Below are positions 8,698 through 17,814 of a stretch of 64,000 bases of DNA, piece by piece. The stretch covers positions 103,867 to 167,866 of the forward strand of contig JAJZDI010000006.1 in the NCBI GenBank assembly GCA_021806045.1, written 5' to 3'. A program made the translations under genes and the position numbers. Position 1 is the stretch's first letter. The number at the start of each line of letters is the position of its first letter. The DNA is from Actinomycetes bacterium. GTDB taxonomy: Bacteria; Actinomycetota; Acidimicrobiia; Acidimicrobiales; RAAP-2. A model generated the notes under the pieces. The model was not told the DNA's origin, did no database searches, and was given only the letters and a program-made list of their open reading frames with translations.

Positions 8698-8726
8698 CCG
8701 GGGGAGCTCGTGACCGGGGGAGCTCG
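8691..8726 (+). repeat. 16-bp tandem duplication over the ftsQ stop codon
   Basis: The 16-base unit ctcgtgaccgggggag occurs at 8691-8706 and again at 8707-8722, followed by four more matching bases. The ftsQ TGA is inside the first copy. Sixteen is not a multiple of three, so each copy presents TGA in a different frame. Confidence 0.9.
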
Positions 8727-9028
8727 AGGTGCCGGCGGCGGTGCCGGGCCGCCCGCAGGCGACGTGCCCCGGCCGGTGGCCCCCGCCGTTCCAGCATGTC
8801 GGAAGCGGGTTGTCGTGCCGTGGTGATGCATCCGGTGGGGTACGGTGGGCGCGCACCACGTTCCGCCGCCGTGGACCGCGAGCCGACGTGCCACTCCAGG
8901 TCGCTGGGGTCGTCACCAGGCTCCGGGAGGCGCCGCCATTGCTTGACCCACCTGCCTGGTCACCGTATCGTTGAGGTGGACCCGACGGTTGGAACGGCTT
9001 CAACCTGTTATCGAGGGTAAGGGATTCG
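8698..9028 (+). promoter_or_regulatory. ftsQ-ftsZ intergenic region (331 bp)
   Basis: No gene is visible here. It begins with the 16-bp duplication, continues with GC-rich DNA of no clear structure, and holds a good sigma-70-type promoter near its 3' end (separate entry). A purine-rich GAGGGTAAGGG stretch just before ATG 9029 is the ftsZ ribosome-binding site. The gap breaks the otherwise overlapping gene chain, so ftsZ probably has its own transcript. Confidence 0.7.
8943..8971 (+). promoter_or_regulatory. Candidate sigma-70 promoter for ftsZ
   Basis: TTGACC at 8943-8948 and TATCGT at 8966-8971 are separated by exactly 17 bases. The predicted transcript start near 8978 would leave a leader of about 50 bases before ATG 9029. 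The same -10 hexamer and spacing recur upstream of the DksA-like gene at 13752. Confidence 0.65.
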
Positions 9029-10150
9029 ATGACCGTTCCTGCACAGAACAACTATTTCGCTGTCATCAAGGTGGTCGGCGTAGGCGGCGGCGGGGTCAAC
9101 GCCGTCAATCGGATGATCGAGTCAGGTCTCCGGGGTGTCGAGTTCATCGCCACCAACACCGACGCCCAGGCGCTGCTGATGAGCGACGCCGACCTGAAGC
9201 TCGACATCGGCCGCCAGCTCACCCGCGGTCTGGGCGCGGGCAGCGATCCCGAGGTCGGCCGCCTGGCCGCTGAGGAGCACCGGGCCGAGATCGAGGAGGC
9301 GCTGAAGGGCGCCGACATGGTGTTCATCACGGCCGGCAAGGGCGGCGGCACCGGCACCGGAGCCGCGCCCGTGGTCGCCGAGATCGCGAAGGGGCTCGGC
9401 GCCCTGACCATCGGTGTGGTCACCCGCCCGTTCACCTTCGAGGGTCGTCGCCGGTCGGTCCAGGCCGAGCAGGGGATCCAGAACCTGAAGGAGAAGGTCG
9501 ACACCCTCATCATCATCCCCAACGATCGGCTGCTGACCGTCTCGTCCGAGAAGACGTCGATGGTCAATGCCTTCAAAATGGCGGACGAGGTCCTCCTGCA
9601 AGGGGTGCAGGGCATCACCGACCTGATCACGGTGCCGGGCCTCATCAACACGGACTTCGCAGACGTGAAGATGATCATGAGCAACGCCGGCACTGCCATC
9701 ATGGGCATCGGGTCGGCCACCGGTGAAGGGCGGGCGGTCAACGCGGCCCGGGCCGCCATCACCAGCCCTCTCCTCGAGGCTTCCATCGAAGGTGCGCGGG
9801 GCATCCTCCTCAACATCGCCGGCGGACCTGACCTGGGTCTGTTCGAGGTGAACGAGGCAGCGGAGATCATCCACGGTGTGGCCCACCCTGACGCCAACAT
9901 CATCTTCGGGAGCGTCATCGACGAGGCCATGGCCGACGAGGTACGGGTGACGGTGATCGCCGCCGGTTTCGAGCGGTGGGAGGCTCAGGGTCGACCCTCG
10001 GCGGAGCAGCCTGCGTCGGCCGGAACGTCGGAGAGCCGTAGCCACGTCCTGGGGTTGGAAGCAGCACACGAGGACATCTTCGCCACGCCCGAGGAGGACG
10101 ACCTCGACCTGGGCGACGACGAGTTCGACGTGCCCTCGTTCCTGCGCTGA
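9029..10150 (+). CDS. ftsZ: Cell division GTPase FtsZ
   Basis: Tubulin-like GTPase forming the Z-ring. 373 residues, slightly short because the disordered linker is brief. The GTP-binding GGGTGTG signature is at residues 105-111, with [16 protein letters not shown] at the N-terminus and the [12 protein letters not shown]7-loop region conserved. The last residues, [11 protein letters not shown], form the conserved C-terminal peptide that docks partner proteins. No ftsA is present; sepF, encoded at 11760, is the likely membrane tether in this lineage. Confidence 0.98.
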   Translation: MTVPAQNNYFAVIKVVGVGGGGVNAVNRMIESGLRGVEFIATNTDAQALLMSDADLKLDIGRQLTRGLGAGSDPEVGRLAAEEHRAEIEEALKGADMVFITAGKGGGTGTGAAPVVAEIAKGLGALTIGVVTRPFTFEGRRRSVQAEQGIQNLKEKVDTLIIIPNDRLLTVSSEKTSMVNAFKMADEVLLQGVQGITDLITVPGLINTDFADVKMIMSNAGTAIMGIGSATGEGRAVNAARAAITSPLLEASIEGARGILLNIAGGPDLGLFEVNEAAEIIHGVAHPDANIIFGSVIDEAMADEVRVTVIAAGFERWEAQGRPSAEQPASAGTSESRSHVLGLEAAHEDIFATPEEDDLDLGDDEFDVPSFLR

Positions 10151-10158
10151 GCGCAACG

Positions 10159-10968
10159 GTGCCGGTAGGGCCGGCGTCCGGAGCTTCCCGGCCCGGTGAG
10201 CCGGCCGTCGGTCGGGAGCCCGCCGTCGGCGCGGTTCTCGACCTGACCGACAGGGTGCGCTGCCTGTGGACCGACGCCTCCCACGGTGATCTCGGGTTCG
10301 CTGCGGCAGCCGACGCCACCGCAAGCACATCGGGCGTCGAATCGGGCGTCTCCGGCAGGGCGGTCCGGCCGGGGGTCGCCGGCGTCGCCGCTTCGATGGT
10401 GGGGGGATCCCAGCTCACGTGGCTCCGCCAGGTGCATGGAGCGACCGTCGTCCGGATCGGGACCGGGCAGTCAGGAGAATTGGGAGAGGGCGATGCCCTG
10501 GTGGCACCCCCCGCTTCGGTCGGCCAGGCCCCGGGACTGTGCATCCTCACGGCCGACTGCGCGTCCATCGCTCTGGCCGGTGACGACGGCTCCTATGCGG
10601 CCGTCCACGCCGGCTGGCGAGGACTGGTCGCCGGGGTGGTGGACGGCGCCGCCCGTGCCCTGCGATCGGGCGGCGCGTCACGCATCGTCGGAGCGCTCGG
10701 CCCGTGCATCCATGCCGAGTGCTACGAGTTCTCTCCCCGTGATCTGGACGTGCTGACCGCCAGCTTCGGCGCGGCCGTACGTGGCCGCACAGCATCGGGT
10801 CGTCCGGCACTCGACCTCCCGTCGGCCGTCGCGATCGCGCTGGCCGACGCCGACATCGAGCAGCGCCGGGGCATCGACGCGTGCACGTCCTGCCACGGGG
10901 GCTTCTTCTCCCACCGGGCGAGAGGTGACGTCGGTCGCCAGGCACTGGTCGTCTGGGGCGTCCCGTGA
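10159..10968 (+). CDS. pgeF: Peptidoglycan editing factor/YfiH-type laccase-domain protein
   Basis: DUF152 (Cu-oxidase_4) protein. Family members act as purine nucleoside phosphorylases or clear mis-incorporated serine precursors from peptidoglycan synthesis. Zinc-ligand motifs are visible: QVHG (His), TADC (Cys) and AVHAGWRG (His), followed by GPCIHAECYEF. 269 residues from GTG 10159. The conserved domain begins only near VRCLWTD, so GTG 10255 is a possible shorter start. It sits 8 bases after ftsZ and overlaps the next gene by 4 bases, the common ftsZ-yfiH-yggS order. Confidence 0.9.
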   Translation: MPVGPASGASRPGEPAVGREPAVGAVLDLTDRVRCLWTDASHGDLGFAAAADATASTSGVESGVSGRAVRPGVAGVAASMVGGSQLTWLRQVHGATVVRIGTGQSGELGEGDALVAPPASVGQAPGLCILTADCASIALAGDDGSYAAVHAGWRGLVAGVVDGAARALRSGGASRIVGALGPCIHAECYEFSPRDLDVLTASFGAAVRGRTASGRPALDLPSAVAIALADADIEQRRGIDACTSCHGGFFSHRARGDVGRQALVVWGVP

Positions 10969-11672
10969 CGACCGTGGGGGGCTCACCGGTCGATCCGGCA
11001 CGGGTGGCGGACCAGGTCGCCGCGGTGCGGGCACGGATCGCCGCCGTTGCTCCTATGCCGGACCGCGTCACCGTGGTGGCCGTGACCAAGGGGTTCGGCC
11101 TCGATGCCGTCGATGCGGCGGTGGCGGCTGGGCTGGCCGACGTCGGGGAGAACTACGCCCAGGAGCTCCTGGCCAAGGCGTCCGACCGGCCAGCTGCGGA
11201 TGGGGAAGGCCACCTCCGCTGGCACTTCCTCGGCGCCATCCAGCGCAACAAGGTCGCTCGGTTGGCCCCTCTCGTCTCGTGCTGGCACACGGTGGCCCGG
11301 ATGGAGGAGGCGTCCGCCATCGCTCGGCACCGTCCGGGCGCCCGGGTGCTGGTCGAAGTGGACGTCAGCGGCACGCCCGGCCGGAACGGATGCCGTCCGG
11401 AGCAAGTGGCGGGCGTCGTGGGCGGTGCCCGGCATGCCGGGCTCGACGTCGTCGGCCTGATGACGGTGGCGCCCCCCGGGGCTGACCGGGCGAGAGCCGC
11501 GTTCTCGACCGTCGCCGTTCTGGCGGACGACCTGGGGCTCCCCGAACGGTCGATGGGGATGAGCGACGACTTCGAGCTGGCGCTGGAGCTCGGGTCGACG
11601 ATGGTCCGCCTCGGCCGGGTCCTGTTCGGCGACCGGCCCCCGAGGCTCTCCCGCCCGGGGGCGGGTGGCTGA
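10965..11672 (+). CDS. yggS: PLP homeostasis protein, YggS/PROSC family
   Basis: Single-domain alanine-racemase-fold protein that binds pyridoxal phosphate and buffers the PLP pool. It has no known catalytic turnover. The PLP-lysine motif VAVTKGF is at about residues 42-48, then GENYAQE, WHFLGAIQRNK, and the phosphate-binding GMSDDFELALELGSTMVRLGRVLFG near the end. 235 residues from GTG 10965, overlapping pgeF by 4 bases. The N-terminal Lys-Gly-Phe is a common actinobacterial variant of Lys-Thr. Confidence 0.92.
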   Translation: MTTVGGSPVDPARVADQVAAVRARIAAVAPMPDRVTVVAVTKGFGLDAVDAAVAAGLADVGENYAQELLAKASDRPAADGEGHLRWHFLGAIQRNKVARLAPLVSCWHTVARMEEASAIARHRPGARVLVEVDVSGTPGRNGCRPEQVAGVVGGARHAGLDVVGLMTVAPPGADRARAAFSTVAVLADDLGLPERSMGMSDDFELALELGSTMVRLGRVLFGDRPPRLSRPGAGG

Positions 11673-11759
11673 CGCCGGGGGAGCGCGCCTGGGTGGCAAG
11701 GTGGCGGGGGTACGCCCGGGACCGGGTCGGACGAAGTAGGCTGTGAGCCGGAGGGTGTG

Positions 11760-12302
11760 ATGGCATCGTTCATGAAGAAGACCATGGCCTACCTGGGCTT
11801 GGTCGACGACGACTACGACGACTACGACGACTACGACACCCGTGGTCCGGCGGCGATGGCGCGCGTAGCCCAACGCCCGCCGGTGGACGACGTCGAACCC
11901 GTGGCCCAGGCCAACCGGATCCGGGCCCTGGGGCGCGACGACGTGACCCCGGTGGCCATGGCGCCGGCCGGCTCGGCGGTCAGCCCCCGTCCGGCCACGG
12001 TGCGGCCGCTCACCGCGGAGCCTGCGTCGGCACGCGTGCACGTGGTCGCTCCCGCCCGGTTCGCGGATGCGCAGGAGATCGGTATGCGCCTGAAGGACAA
12101 CCAGCCGGTGATCGTCAACCTCCAGCACGCTGACCGTGATCTCCAGCGGCGGATGATCGACTTCTGCAGCGGCGTCACCTATGCCCTCTCGGGCGGCATG
12201 GAGCGGGTTGCCGACGAGGTCTTCCTGCTCACACCTTCCAACGTGAAGGTCTCGGACGAGGAACGCCAGCGCCTGCAGGAGCGCGGCCTCGTCAACCCCT
12301 GA
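11760..12302 (+). CDS. sepF: Cell division protein SepF
   Basis: FtsZ-binding membrane anchor that substitutes for FtsA in Gram-positive lineages. 180 residues. The amphipathic N-terminal membrane helix is MASFMKKTMAYLGL, followed by an Asp/Tyr-rich run (DDDYDDYDDYD). After a flexible linker comes the SepF core with VVAPARFADAQEIGMRLKDN, PVIVNLQ and RMIDFCSGVTYALSGGMERVADEVFLLTP. A GGAGGG element ends 4 bases before ATG 11760; GTG 11757 is a possible start one codon earlier. Confidence 0.95.
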   Translation: MASFMKKTMAYLGLVDDDYDDYDDYDTRGPAAMARVAQRPPVDDVEPVAQANRIRALGRDDVTPVAMAPAGSAVSPRPATVRPLTAEPASARVHVVAPARFADAQEIGMRLKDNQPVIVNLQHADRDLQRRMIDFCSGVTYALSGGMERVADEVFLLTPSNVKVSDEERQRLQERGLVNP

Positions 12303-12313
12303 GCTCCGCTTCC

Positions 12314-12562
12314 GTGCTGCGCATCATCGCCTACCTGGTCGAGCTGTACGTCCTGGCGATGTTCGTCTACGCCATCATGAGCTGGATCCGGATCCCCTGG
12401 GATTCACCCTGGTACCGGGTGCAGCGCTCGCTGGGCAGGATCATCGACCCGGTCCTGGCACCCGTGCGGCGCATCATCCCGCCCGTCGGGGGCCTCGACC
12501 TGTCCTTCCTGGTCGTCCTGCTCGTCATCGAGCTCGTCATCCTGCCGTTGCTCGCTCGCTGA
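12314..12562 (+). CDS. YggT family membrane protein
   Basis: Small integral membrane protein of 82 residues with two hydrophobic segments (about 3-22 and 60-80). Between them is a conserved stretch, YRVQRSLGRIIDPVLAPVRRIIPP, shown here only as the family mark: the P-x-L-x-P-x-R-R-x-I-P pattern. It starts at GTG 12314, 11 bases after sepF. YggT proteins are repeatedly found between sepF and divIVA in actinobacteria and Gram-positives, and a role in division or osmotic tolerance has been suggested. The biochemical function is unknown. Confidence 0.88.
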   Translation: MLRIIAYLVELYVLAMFVYAIMSWIRIPWDSPWYRVQRSLGRIIDPVLAPVRRIIPPVGGLDLSFLVVLLVIELVILPLLAR

Positions 12563-12700
12563 CCCGGCCGGTCGGCACGTGCGGCCCGCGATCGGTGGGG
12601 GAGTGCACGCTCGTCGCCACGGCCACGGCCGTCCCGACGTCCGTCGACCGGGGGCAATGTGGAGCGGCATCGCCGTCCGGTCCGGCCTCCCGGGGGTACC

Positions 12701-13477
12701 ATGGCGGGCATGGATGCATCCCAGAACGCGCTCGACACCCTGCGGACCGTCGAGTTCCGCGAAACCCTGAAGGGGTACCACCGGGACGACGTCGACGAGT
12801 ACCTCGAGCGGGCGGCGGTAGAGGCGGAGGGTCTCCAGGAGCAGCTCCGCCAGGCCGGGGAGCGCCTCCGTCAGGCCGGGGAGCGGATCGCCCAGCTCGA
12901 GGCGGCACTCGAGCAGCGGCCCGAGCAGGCCGCGGCGGCCGAACCCGCGGTGAACGACGAAACCCTCCAGCGCACGTTGCTCCTCGCCCAGCAGTTCGTG
13001 GACCAGACGAAGGCCGATGCCGAAGCGCGGGCCCACAAGCTCCTGGCCGAGGCCGAGGAGCGTGCCCACAGCCTCACGACCGAGGCCGAGGAGCGTGCCC
13101 ACAGCCTCACGACCGAGGCCGAGACCACGGCAGCGCAGATCGCAGCCGAGGCCGAGCGCAAGCTGCGCGAGGAGATCGAGCGTCTGGACGGGATCCGGAC
13201 CCAGCTGTCGTCGGACGTCGAGGCGATGGCCCGGCATCTCGAGAGCGAGCGGAGCCGCCTGCGCGGAGCCCTCACCGAGGTGATCAGCTGGGTCGACGAC
13301 AACCTCAAGCCGGTGGGGGCATTGTCCGGTCAGCGGAACAACACGCCGTCGGCGGGAGGGCGGCCGGCCGGTAGTGCGCCTGCCCGGCCGGCCCCGGCCG
13401 GCTCCGCCCCGGTGCGGGCGGCAAACGGCCCTGCTGAGCCCGCCCAGGTCCGGCCGACGGGGACCGCTGCGCAGTAG
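12701..13477 (+). CDS. divIVA: DivIVA-type polar/septal coiled-coil protein
   Basis: Cytoskeletal scaffold (Wag31 family) that marks curved membrane at poles and septa. The N-terminal DivIVA domain reads TVEFRETLKGYHRDDVDEYLERA, the family's F-x-G-Y-x-x-D-V-D-x-F/Y-L pattern. Long Glu/Ala/Arg coiled coils follow to about residue 205 and a Pro/Ala-rich tail completes 258 residues. An exact 33-bp in-frame duplication lies in the coil. ATG 12701 and ATG 12710 are both possible starts, neither with a strong ribosome-binding site. Confidence 0.92.
   Translation: MAGMDASQNALDTLRTVEFRETLKGYHRDDVDEYLERAAVEAEGLQEQLRQAGERLRQAGERIAQLEAALEQRPEQAAAAEPAVNDETLQRTLLLAQQFVDQTKADAEARAHKLLAEAEERAHSLTTEAEERAHSLTTEAETTAAQIAAEAERKLREEIERLDGIRTQLSSDVEAMARHLESERSRLRGALTEVISWVDDNLKPVGALSGQRNNTPSAGGRPAGSAPARPAPAGSAPVRAANGPAEPAQVRPTGTAAQ
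13049..13114 (+). repeat. Exact 33-bp in-frame tandem duplication inside divIVA
   Basis: Units 13049-13081 and 13082-13114 are identical and a third begins (GAGGCCGAG). Each encodes the eleven residues EAEERAHSLTT, a hendecad, so the duplication extends the coiled coil by three turns without breaking its register. Nucleotide identity at every wobble position implies a recent event. Confidence 0.95.
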
Positions 13478-13500
13478 GCCGGCCCAGAACCCCCCGGCGA

Positions 13501-13516
13501 GAGCCCATCCGGGCTC
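13501..13516 (+). terminator. Candidate terminator hairpin after divIVA
   Basis: GAGCCC-ATCC-GGGCTC forms a perfect 6-bp GC-rich stem with a 4-base loop, 24 bases after the divIVA stop. There is no U-run, as is common in high-GC actinobacteria, so its strength is uncertain. It would end the ftsZ-divIVA transcript before the next promoter. Confidence 0.4.
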
Positions 13517-13639
13517 GGGTGCGGTGGTGTGGCTTGTGCGGATGACATCCAGGCTGGCGACGGCATTCGCGGTGGTGAGCACGTCGGCAGGCTTGTGACG
13601 CCCCGGGCGCCAGGTTGGGGAGGGCCCCGGCAGCCCGGA

Positions 13640-13668
13640 TTGCAGTAGCGGCTGGCGGAGGCTATCGT
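13640..13668 (+). promoter_or_regulatory. Candidate sigma-70 promoter for the DksA-like gene-lspA-rluD operon
   Basis: TTGCAG at 13640-13645 and TATCGT at 13663-13668 with a 17-base spacer. The predicted start near 13675 leaves a leader of about 77 bases before GTG 13752. The -10 hexamer is identical to that proposed for ftsZ. Confidence 0.6.
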
Positions 13669-13751
13669 CGCCCGCTCATTGGTTTTCGGACCTGCGCGCA
13701 CGGTGGCGGTCTTCCCCACCGCTCGATGGCGGGATCCGAGAGGAGGTCAAC

Positions 13752-14501
13752 GTGACGGCAGCGAAGAAGGTGGCCCCGGTGAAGAAGGCCGCCCCGGCGA
13801 AGAAGGCGGCGGCGCCCTCCAAAGCCCCGGCGAAGAAGGCTGCGCCCGTCAAGAAGGCTGCGCCGGCGAAGAAGGCGGCGCCGGCCAAGGCCCCGGCAAA
13901 GAAGGCTGCGCCCGTCAAGAAGGCTGCGGCGCCGGCCAAGAAGGCTGCGCCGGCCAAGAAGGCCACGGCGACCTCCAAGGCCCCGGCGGCAAAGGCCCCG
14001 GCGAAGAAGGCGCCCACCACGAAGGCGGCGCCGACCCCTCAGGCCCCGGCGAAGAAGGCGGCGCCCACCACGAAGGCGGATCCGGCGAAGAAGGCGGCAG
14101 CGCGGCGGCACGCGCCCGGCCCGTACGCGGACGATCCCAAGTTCCTGGCGGAGCAGCGTGCTCTGTTGATCGAGGAGCGCCAGGTCTACGTGGGTCAGGC
14201 GGCAGACCTCCGAGCCGAGGCGGACTCGTTGGCCCTCGAGCGGGAGCCCGGGGATGTCCAGTTCGACGAGGAGTCCGGGGAGGGCGGGACCGTCGCCGTC
14301 GACCGGGAGCGCGATCTGGCCCTGTCGGCCCAGGCGCTGGCGGCGGTCGAGGAGATCGACGACGCTCTGACGAAGATCGACCGCAAGACCTACGGCGCCT
14401 GCGAACGGTGCCACGAGCCCATCCCGAAGGCCCGGCTGCGGGCGCTCCCCTATGCCAGGCTGTGTGTCGCATGCAAGAGCGGAGGACTCTCACGGCGCTG
14501 A
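13752..14501 (+). CDS. DksA/TraR-type zinc-finger protein with histone-like Lys/Ala/Pro N-terminal tail
   Basis: 249 residues from GTG 13752, 5 bases after a perfect AGGAGG. Residues 1-115 are almost only Lys, Ala, Pro and Thr in repeated AKKAAP-type blocks, like the tails of histone H1 and mycobacterial HupB. Residues about 125-249 are a DksA/TraR domain: a helical Glu/Leu region, then a zinc finger with C217-x2-C220-x17-C238-x2-C241. The usual acidic coiled-coil tip of DksA is not obvious. A DNA- or RNA-polymerase-binding role is inferred. The KA repeats vary in DNA sequence, so slippage is only part of their origin. First gene of an operon with lspA and rluD. Confidence 0.85.
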   Translation: MTAAKKVAPVKKAAPAKKAAAPSKAPAKKAAPVKKAAPAKKAAPAKAPAKKAAPVKKAAAPAKKAAPAKKATATSKAPAAKAPAKKAPTTKAAPTPQAPAKKAAPTTKADPAKKAAARRHAPGPYADDPKFLAEQRALLIEERQVYVGQAADLRAEADSLALEREPGDVQFDEESGEGGTVAVDRERDLALSAQALAAVEEIDDALTKIDRKTYGACERCHEPIPKARLRALPYARLCVACKSGGLSRR

Positions 14502-15024
14502 ACGAGGAGATCGCACCTCCCGCTCCGACCCCAGGCTCGCAGCGGCAGCGCCTCGAACCGGTCGCCGCCCGGCTGGGAGTGGCCGTCGCGATGGCCGGCC
14601 TGGTGGTCGCCGCAGATCAGGTGACGAAGCAGCTGGCAGTGGACCGGCTCGCCGGACGCACCGTCCACGTGATCGGCCCCCTGGATCTCACCCTCGAGCA
14701 CAATACGGGGTCGGCATTCAGCATGTTCCAGGGTCATGCGGCGGCTCTGGCCGTCATCGCCGCAGTGCTCGTCGCCCTGCTCGTATGGGCCGTCGTGCGC
14801 GCCTCCAGCCCAGGCCGGGTCGTTGCCCTCGGGGCGATCATCGGGGGCGCGACGGGCAATGTCGTCGATCGTCTGGTTCGCGGCGACCACGGGGCGGTCA
14901 TCGACTTCATCGAGCTCCACTTCTGGCCGACCTTCAACGTGGCCGACGCCAGCATCGTGCTCGGCTGCATCGCCTTGGCCATTTCGTTGTTCCGGGACCG
15001 GCCCCGGGAACGCACAGCGCCACG

Positions 15025-15028
<4 letters not shown>
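14471..15028 (+). CDS. lspA: Signal peptidase II (prolipoprotein signal peptidase)
   Basis: Membrane aspartyl protease that removes lipoprotein signal peptides. About 185 residues with four hydrophobic segments. Catalytic aspartates lie in GNVVDR and FNVADASI, with the conserved EHNTGSAFSMF loop near residue 77 and GAVIDFIELHFWP. ATG 14471 overlaps the upstream gene by 31 bases. A GGAGG sits at 14481-14485 inside the frame, so a later non-ATG start (for example CTG 14498) cannot be excluded. The lspA-rluD pairing is widespread. A likely client is the lipoprotein encoded at 40528. Confidence 0.93.
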
Positions 15029-16041
<1,013 letters not shown>

Positions 16042-16084
16042 GTGGAGCCGGCGTCCGGCCCGGATGGGGCGGGCCGATGATGCC

Positions 16085-16969
16085 TCAGGCAGCCCGGTGG
16101 GCGGCCTCCAGCACCGCGCTCGACGCCAGGATCTCCAGTGCCTCAGCCTCGGCCTGGCGCACCTTGCGAACTCCGATGCCCAGACGCTCGGCCGTGGTCT
16201 GCAACGACGCCGGATCTGCGCCGCCGAACCCGAAGCGGTGGTGAATGACGGCACGCTGGAGCTCGGACAGGTGCTCGACCGCCTGGCGGACCTGGTCCAG
16301 GGTCAGCCCGGTGGCGATCTCCTCCTCGAACGCGGTGGCGTCGGTGGTCACCAGATCCCCGAGGGTGGAGGTGGAATCGGCGGTGGCCGGCTGGTCGAGG
16401 CTGGCGACGACACGGGCGGCCGTCTGGAGTTCCGCCCGTTCGCGGGCGGACGTGCCCGAGAGCTCGTCGAGCTCCTCGTCGGTGGGATCGCGCTGGAGGG
16501 TCGCCGCCAACTCCCAGCTGGCCGCGTCCACGTGCTGGGCACGTTCGGCTACCTCCATCGGAAGGCGGATGGTCCGGCCGTGCTGCTGGACGGCCCGCTG
16601 CAGGGCCTGGCGGATCCACCACGTCGCGTAGGTGGAGAAGCGGAAGCCACGCTCCCAGTCGAACTTGTCGACGGCCCGCATCAGCCCGAAGGTCCCCTCT
16701 TGGACCAGATCGGTCATGTCCACGCCCCGGTCCTGGTAGCGGCGGGCCCAGTGCACCACCAACCGAAGGTTGGCGGCGATCATCTCCTGGCGAGCCTCCT
16801 GGTCGCCGGCCGCAACCCGCTTGGCCAGGGCCGTCTGGGCGTCGTGGTCGGGAAGGGGGTGGAGGTCGAGGTCCCGGAGGAACAGGCCCAGGGTGTCAGC
16901 GTCGCTGCTCCGGGATCGCCCTGCAGCCTTGCTCGTCGGCGTTCGCTGCATCGTCTCGCTGGTCGGCAT
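16085..16969 (-). CDS. RNA polymerase sigma factor, sigma-70 family (group 2/3-like)
   Basis: 294 residues. Region 1.2-2 is clear: LGLFLRDLDLHPLP, then NLRLVVHWARRY, DLVQEGTFGLMRAVDKFDWERGFRFSTYATWWIRQALQRAV (region 2.1-2.4, key residues DLVQEG and YATWWIRQA). Region 3 follows (AERAQHVDAAS), and region 4 with LSELQRAVIHHRFG and a helix-turn-helix (SLQTTAERLGIGVRKVRQAEAEALE). Acidic region 1.1 is missing, so it is not the primary sigma. ATG 16969 is chosen because a GAGGAG lies 4 bases upstream; ATG 17032 would add 21 residues. It is convergent with rluD. Confidence 0.88.
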   Translation of the reverse strand: MPTSETMQRTPTSKAAGRSRSSDADTLGLFLRDLDLHPLPDHDAQTALAKRVAAGDQEARQEMIAANLRLVVHWARRYQDRGVDMTDLVQEGTFGLMRAVDKFDWERGFRFSTYATWWIRQALQRAVQQHGRTIRLPMEVAERAQHVDAASWELAATLQRDPTDEELDELSGTSARERAELQTAARVVASLDQPATADSTSTLGDLVTTDATAFEEEIATGLTLDQVRQAVEHLSELQRAVIHHRFGFGGADPASLQTTAERLGIGVRKVRQAEAEALEILASSAVLEAAHRAA

Positions 16970-17101
16970 CCTTCTCCTCACCATCGTTCGTACCGTCCGT
17001 GATCCATCCAACACCTCGGGTGTGTCGTCCATTCCCGGGGCCGTGATGTCACCTGGGGGGCGATCTTGCCGCCGCCCCTGGTGGCGTGATCGGCTGGTCG
17101 G

Positions 17102-17776
17102 ATGACCGGGGAACGTGGAGCAGCTACGAAGGATCGTGGGGGCGACGCCGCAAAGGGGGAGGTGCCGTCAGCGGGAGAGGTACTGTCCCGTCCGCCCACC
17201 CCTCGGCGGTGCCTGCTGGTCCGGCACGGCGAGACGGAATGGAGCCGCACCGGCCGCCACACCGGCCGCACCGATGTGCCGTTGACCGACGAGGGACGGG
17301 CCCAGGCCACCGCCCTCGCTCCCCGGCTCGCCGCGGAACTGGCCGGGGGACCCGTCCCCGTCGTCCTCACCAGCCCGCTGGCCCGGGCGGCCGACACGTG
17401 CGCGCTTGCCGGACTGGGCGGGGGGGCAGAGACGGATGCTGACCTGGTGGAATGGGACTACGGCTCCTACGAGGGCCGCACGACGGCAGAGATCGTCGCA
17501 GGGCGGCCAGGATGGCACCTCTTCACCGACGGCGCGCCCGGGGGGGAGCAGCCAGGGGACGTCGGGGCTCGGGTCGACCGGGTCCTCCAACGCATCCGGG
17601 CGGTCGAGGGTGTGGTGGTGTGCGTCGCGCACGCGCACGTCCTCCGAGTCCTCGCCGCCCGGTGGATCGGAGCCGAACCCGTCTGGGGGCAGGCGTTCGT
17701 ACTCGCCCCGACGTCGGTGAGCGAGCTGGGTTGGGAGCACGGCCGGCCCGTCGTCTGCCGGTGGAACGTGACGTGA
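17102..17776 (+). CDS. Histidine phosphatase (phosphoglycerate mutase-like) family protein
   Basis: Cytoplasmic phosphatase of the branch that uses a phosphohistidine intermediate. 224 residues. The LVRHGETEWSRTGRHTGRTDVPL motif (His of RHGE) follows an N-terminal Gly-rich stretch. LTSPLARAADTC, DADLVEWDYGSYEGRTTAEI and the second catalytic histidine in VVVCVAHAHVLRVLAARW complete the site. The substrate is not deducible; the motif set is closest to the broad-specificity CobC/PhoE-like branch. It is divergent from the sigma-factor gene, with about 130 bases between the starts. Confidence 0.87.
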   Translation: MTGERGAATKDRGGDAAKGEVPSAGEVLSRPPTPRRCLLVRHGETEWSRTGRHTGRTDVPLTDEGRAQATALAPRLAAELAGGPVPVVLTSPLARAADTCALAGLGGGAETDADLVEWDYGSYEGRTTAEIVAGRPGWHLFTDGAPGGEQPGDVGARVDRVLQRIRAVEGVVVCVAHAHVLRVLAARWIGAEPVWGQAFVLAPTSVSELGWEHGRPVVCRWNVT

Positions 17777-17814
17777 CCCTGCCACCTGCCGCCCGGTGCC
17801 TGCCGCCTGCCGGG

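Noticed and set aside
13752..14110. Possible repeat array or CRISPR-like element in the AAG/GCC-rich DNA
   Set aside because: It is the coding sequence for Lys/Ala/Pro repeats in one reading frame, with a good start signal and a zinc-finger domain downstream.
16970..17032. A longer sigma factor start at 17032
   Set aside because: The extra 21 residues have no sigma-like region, and the GAGGAG ribosome-binding site serves ATG 16969.
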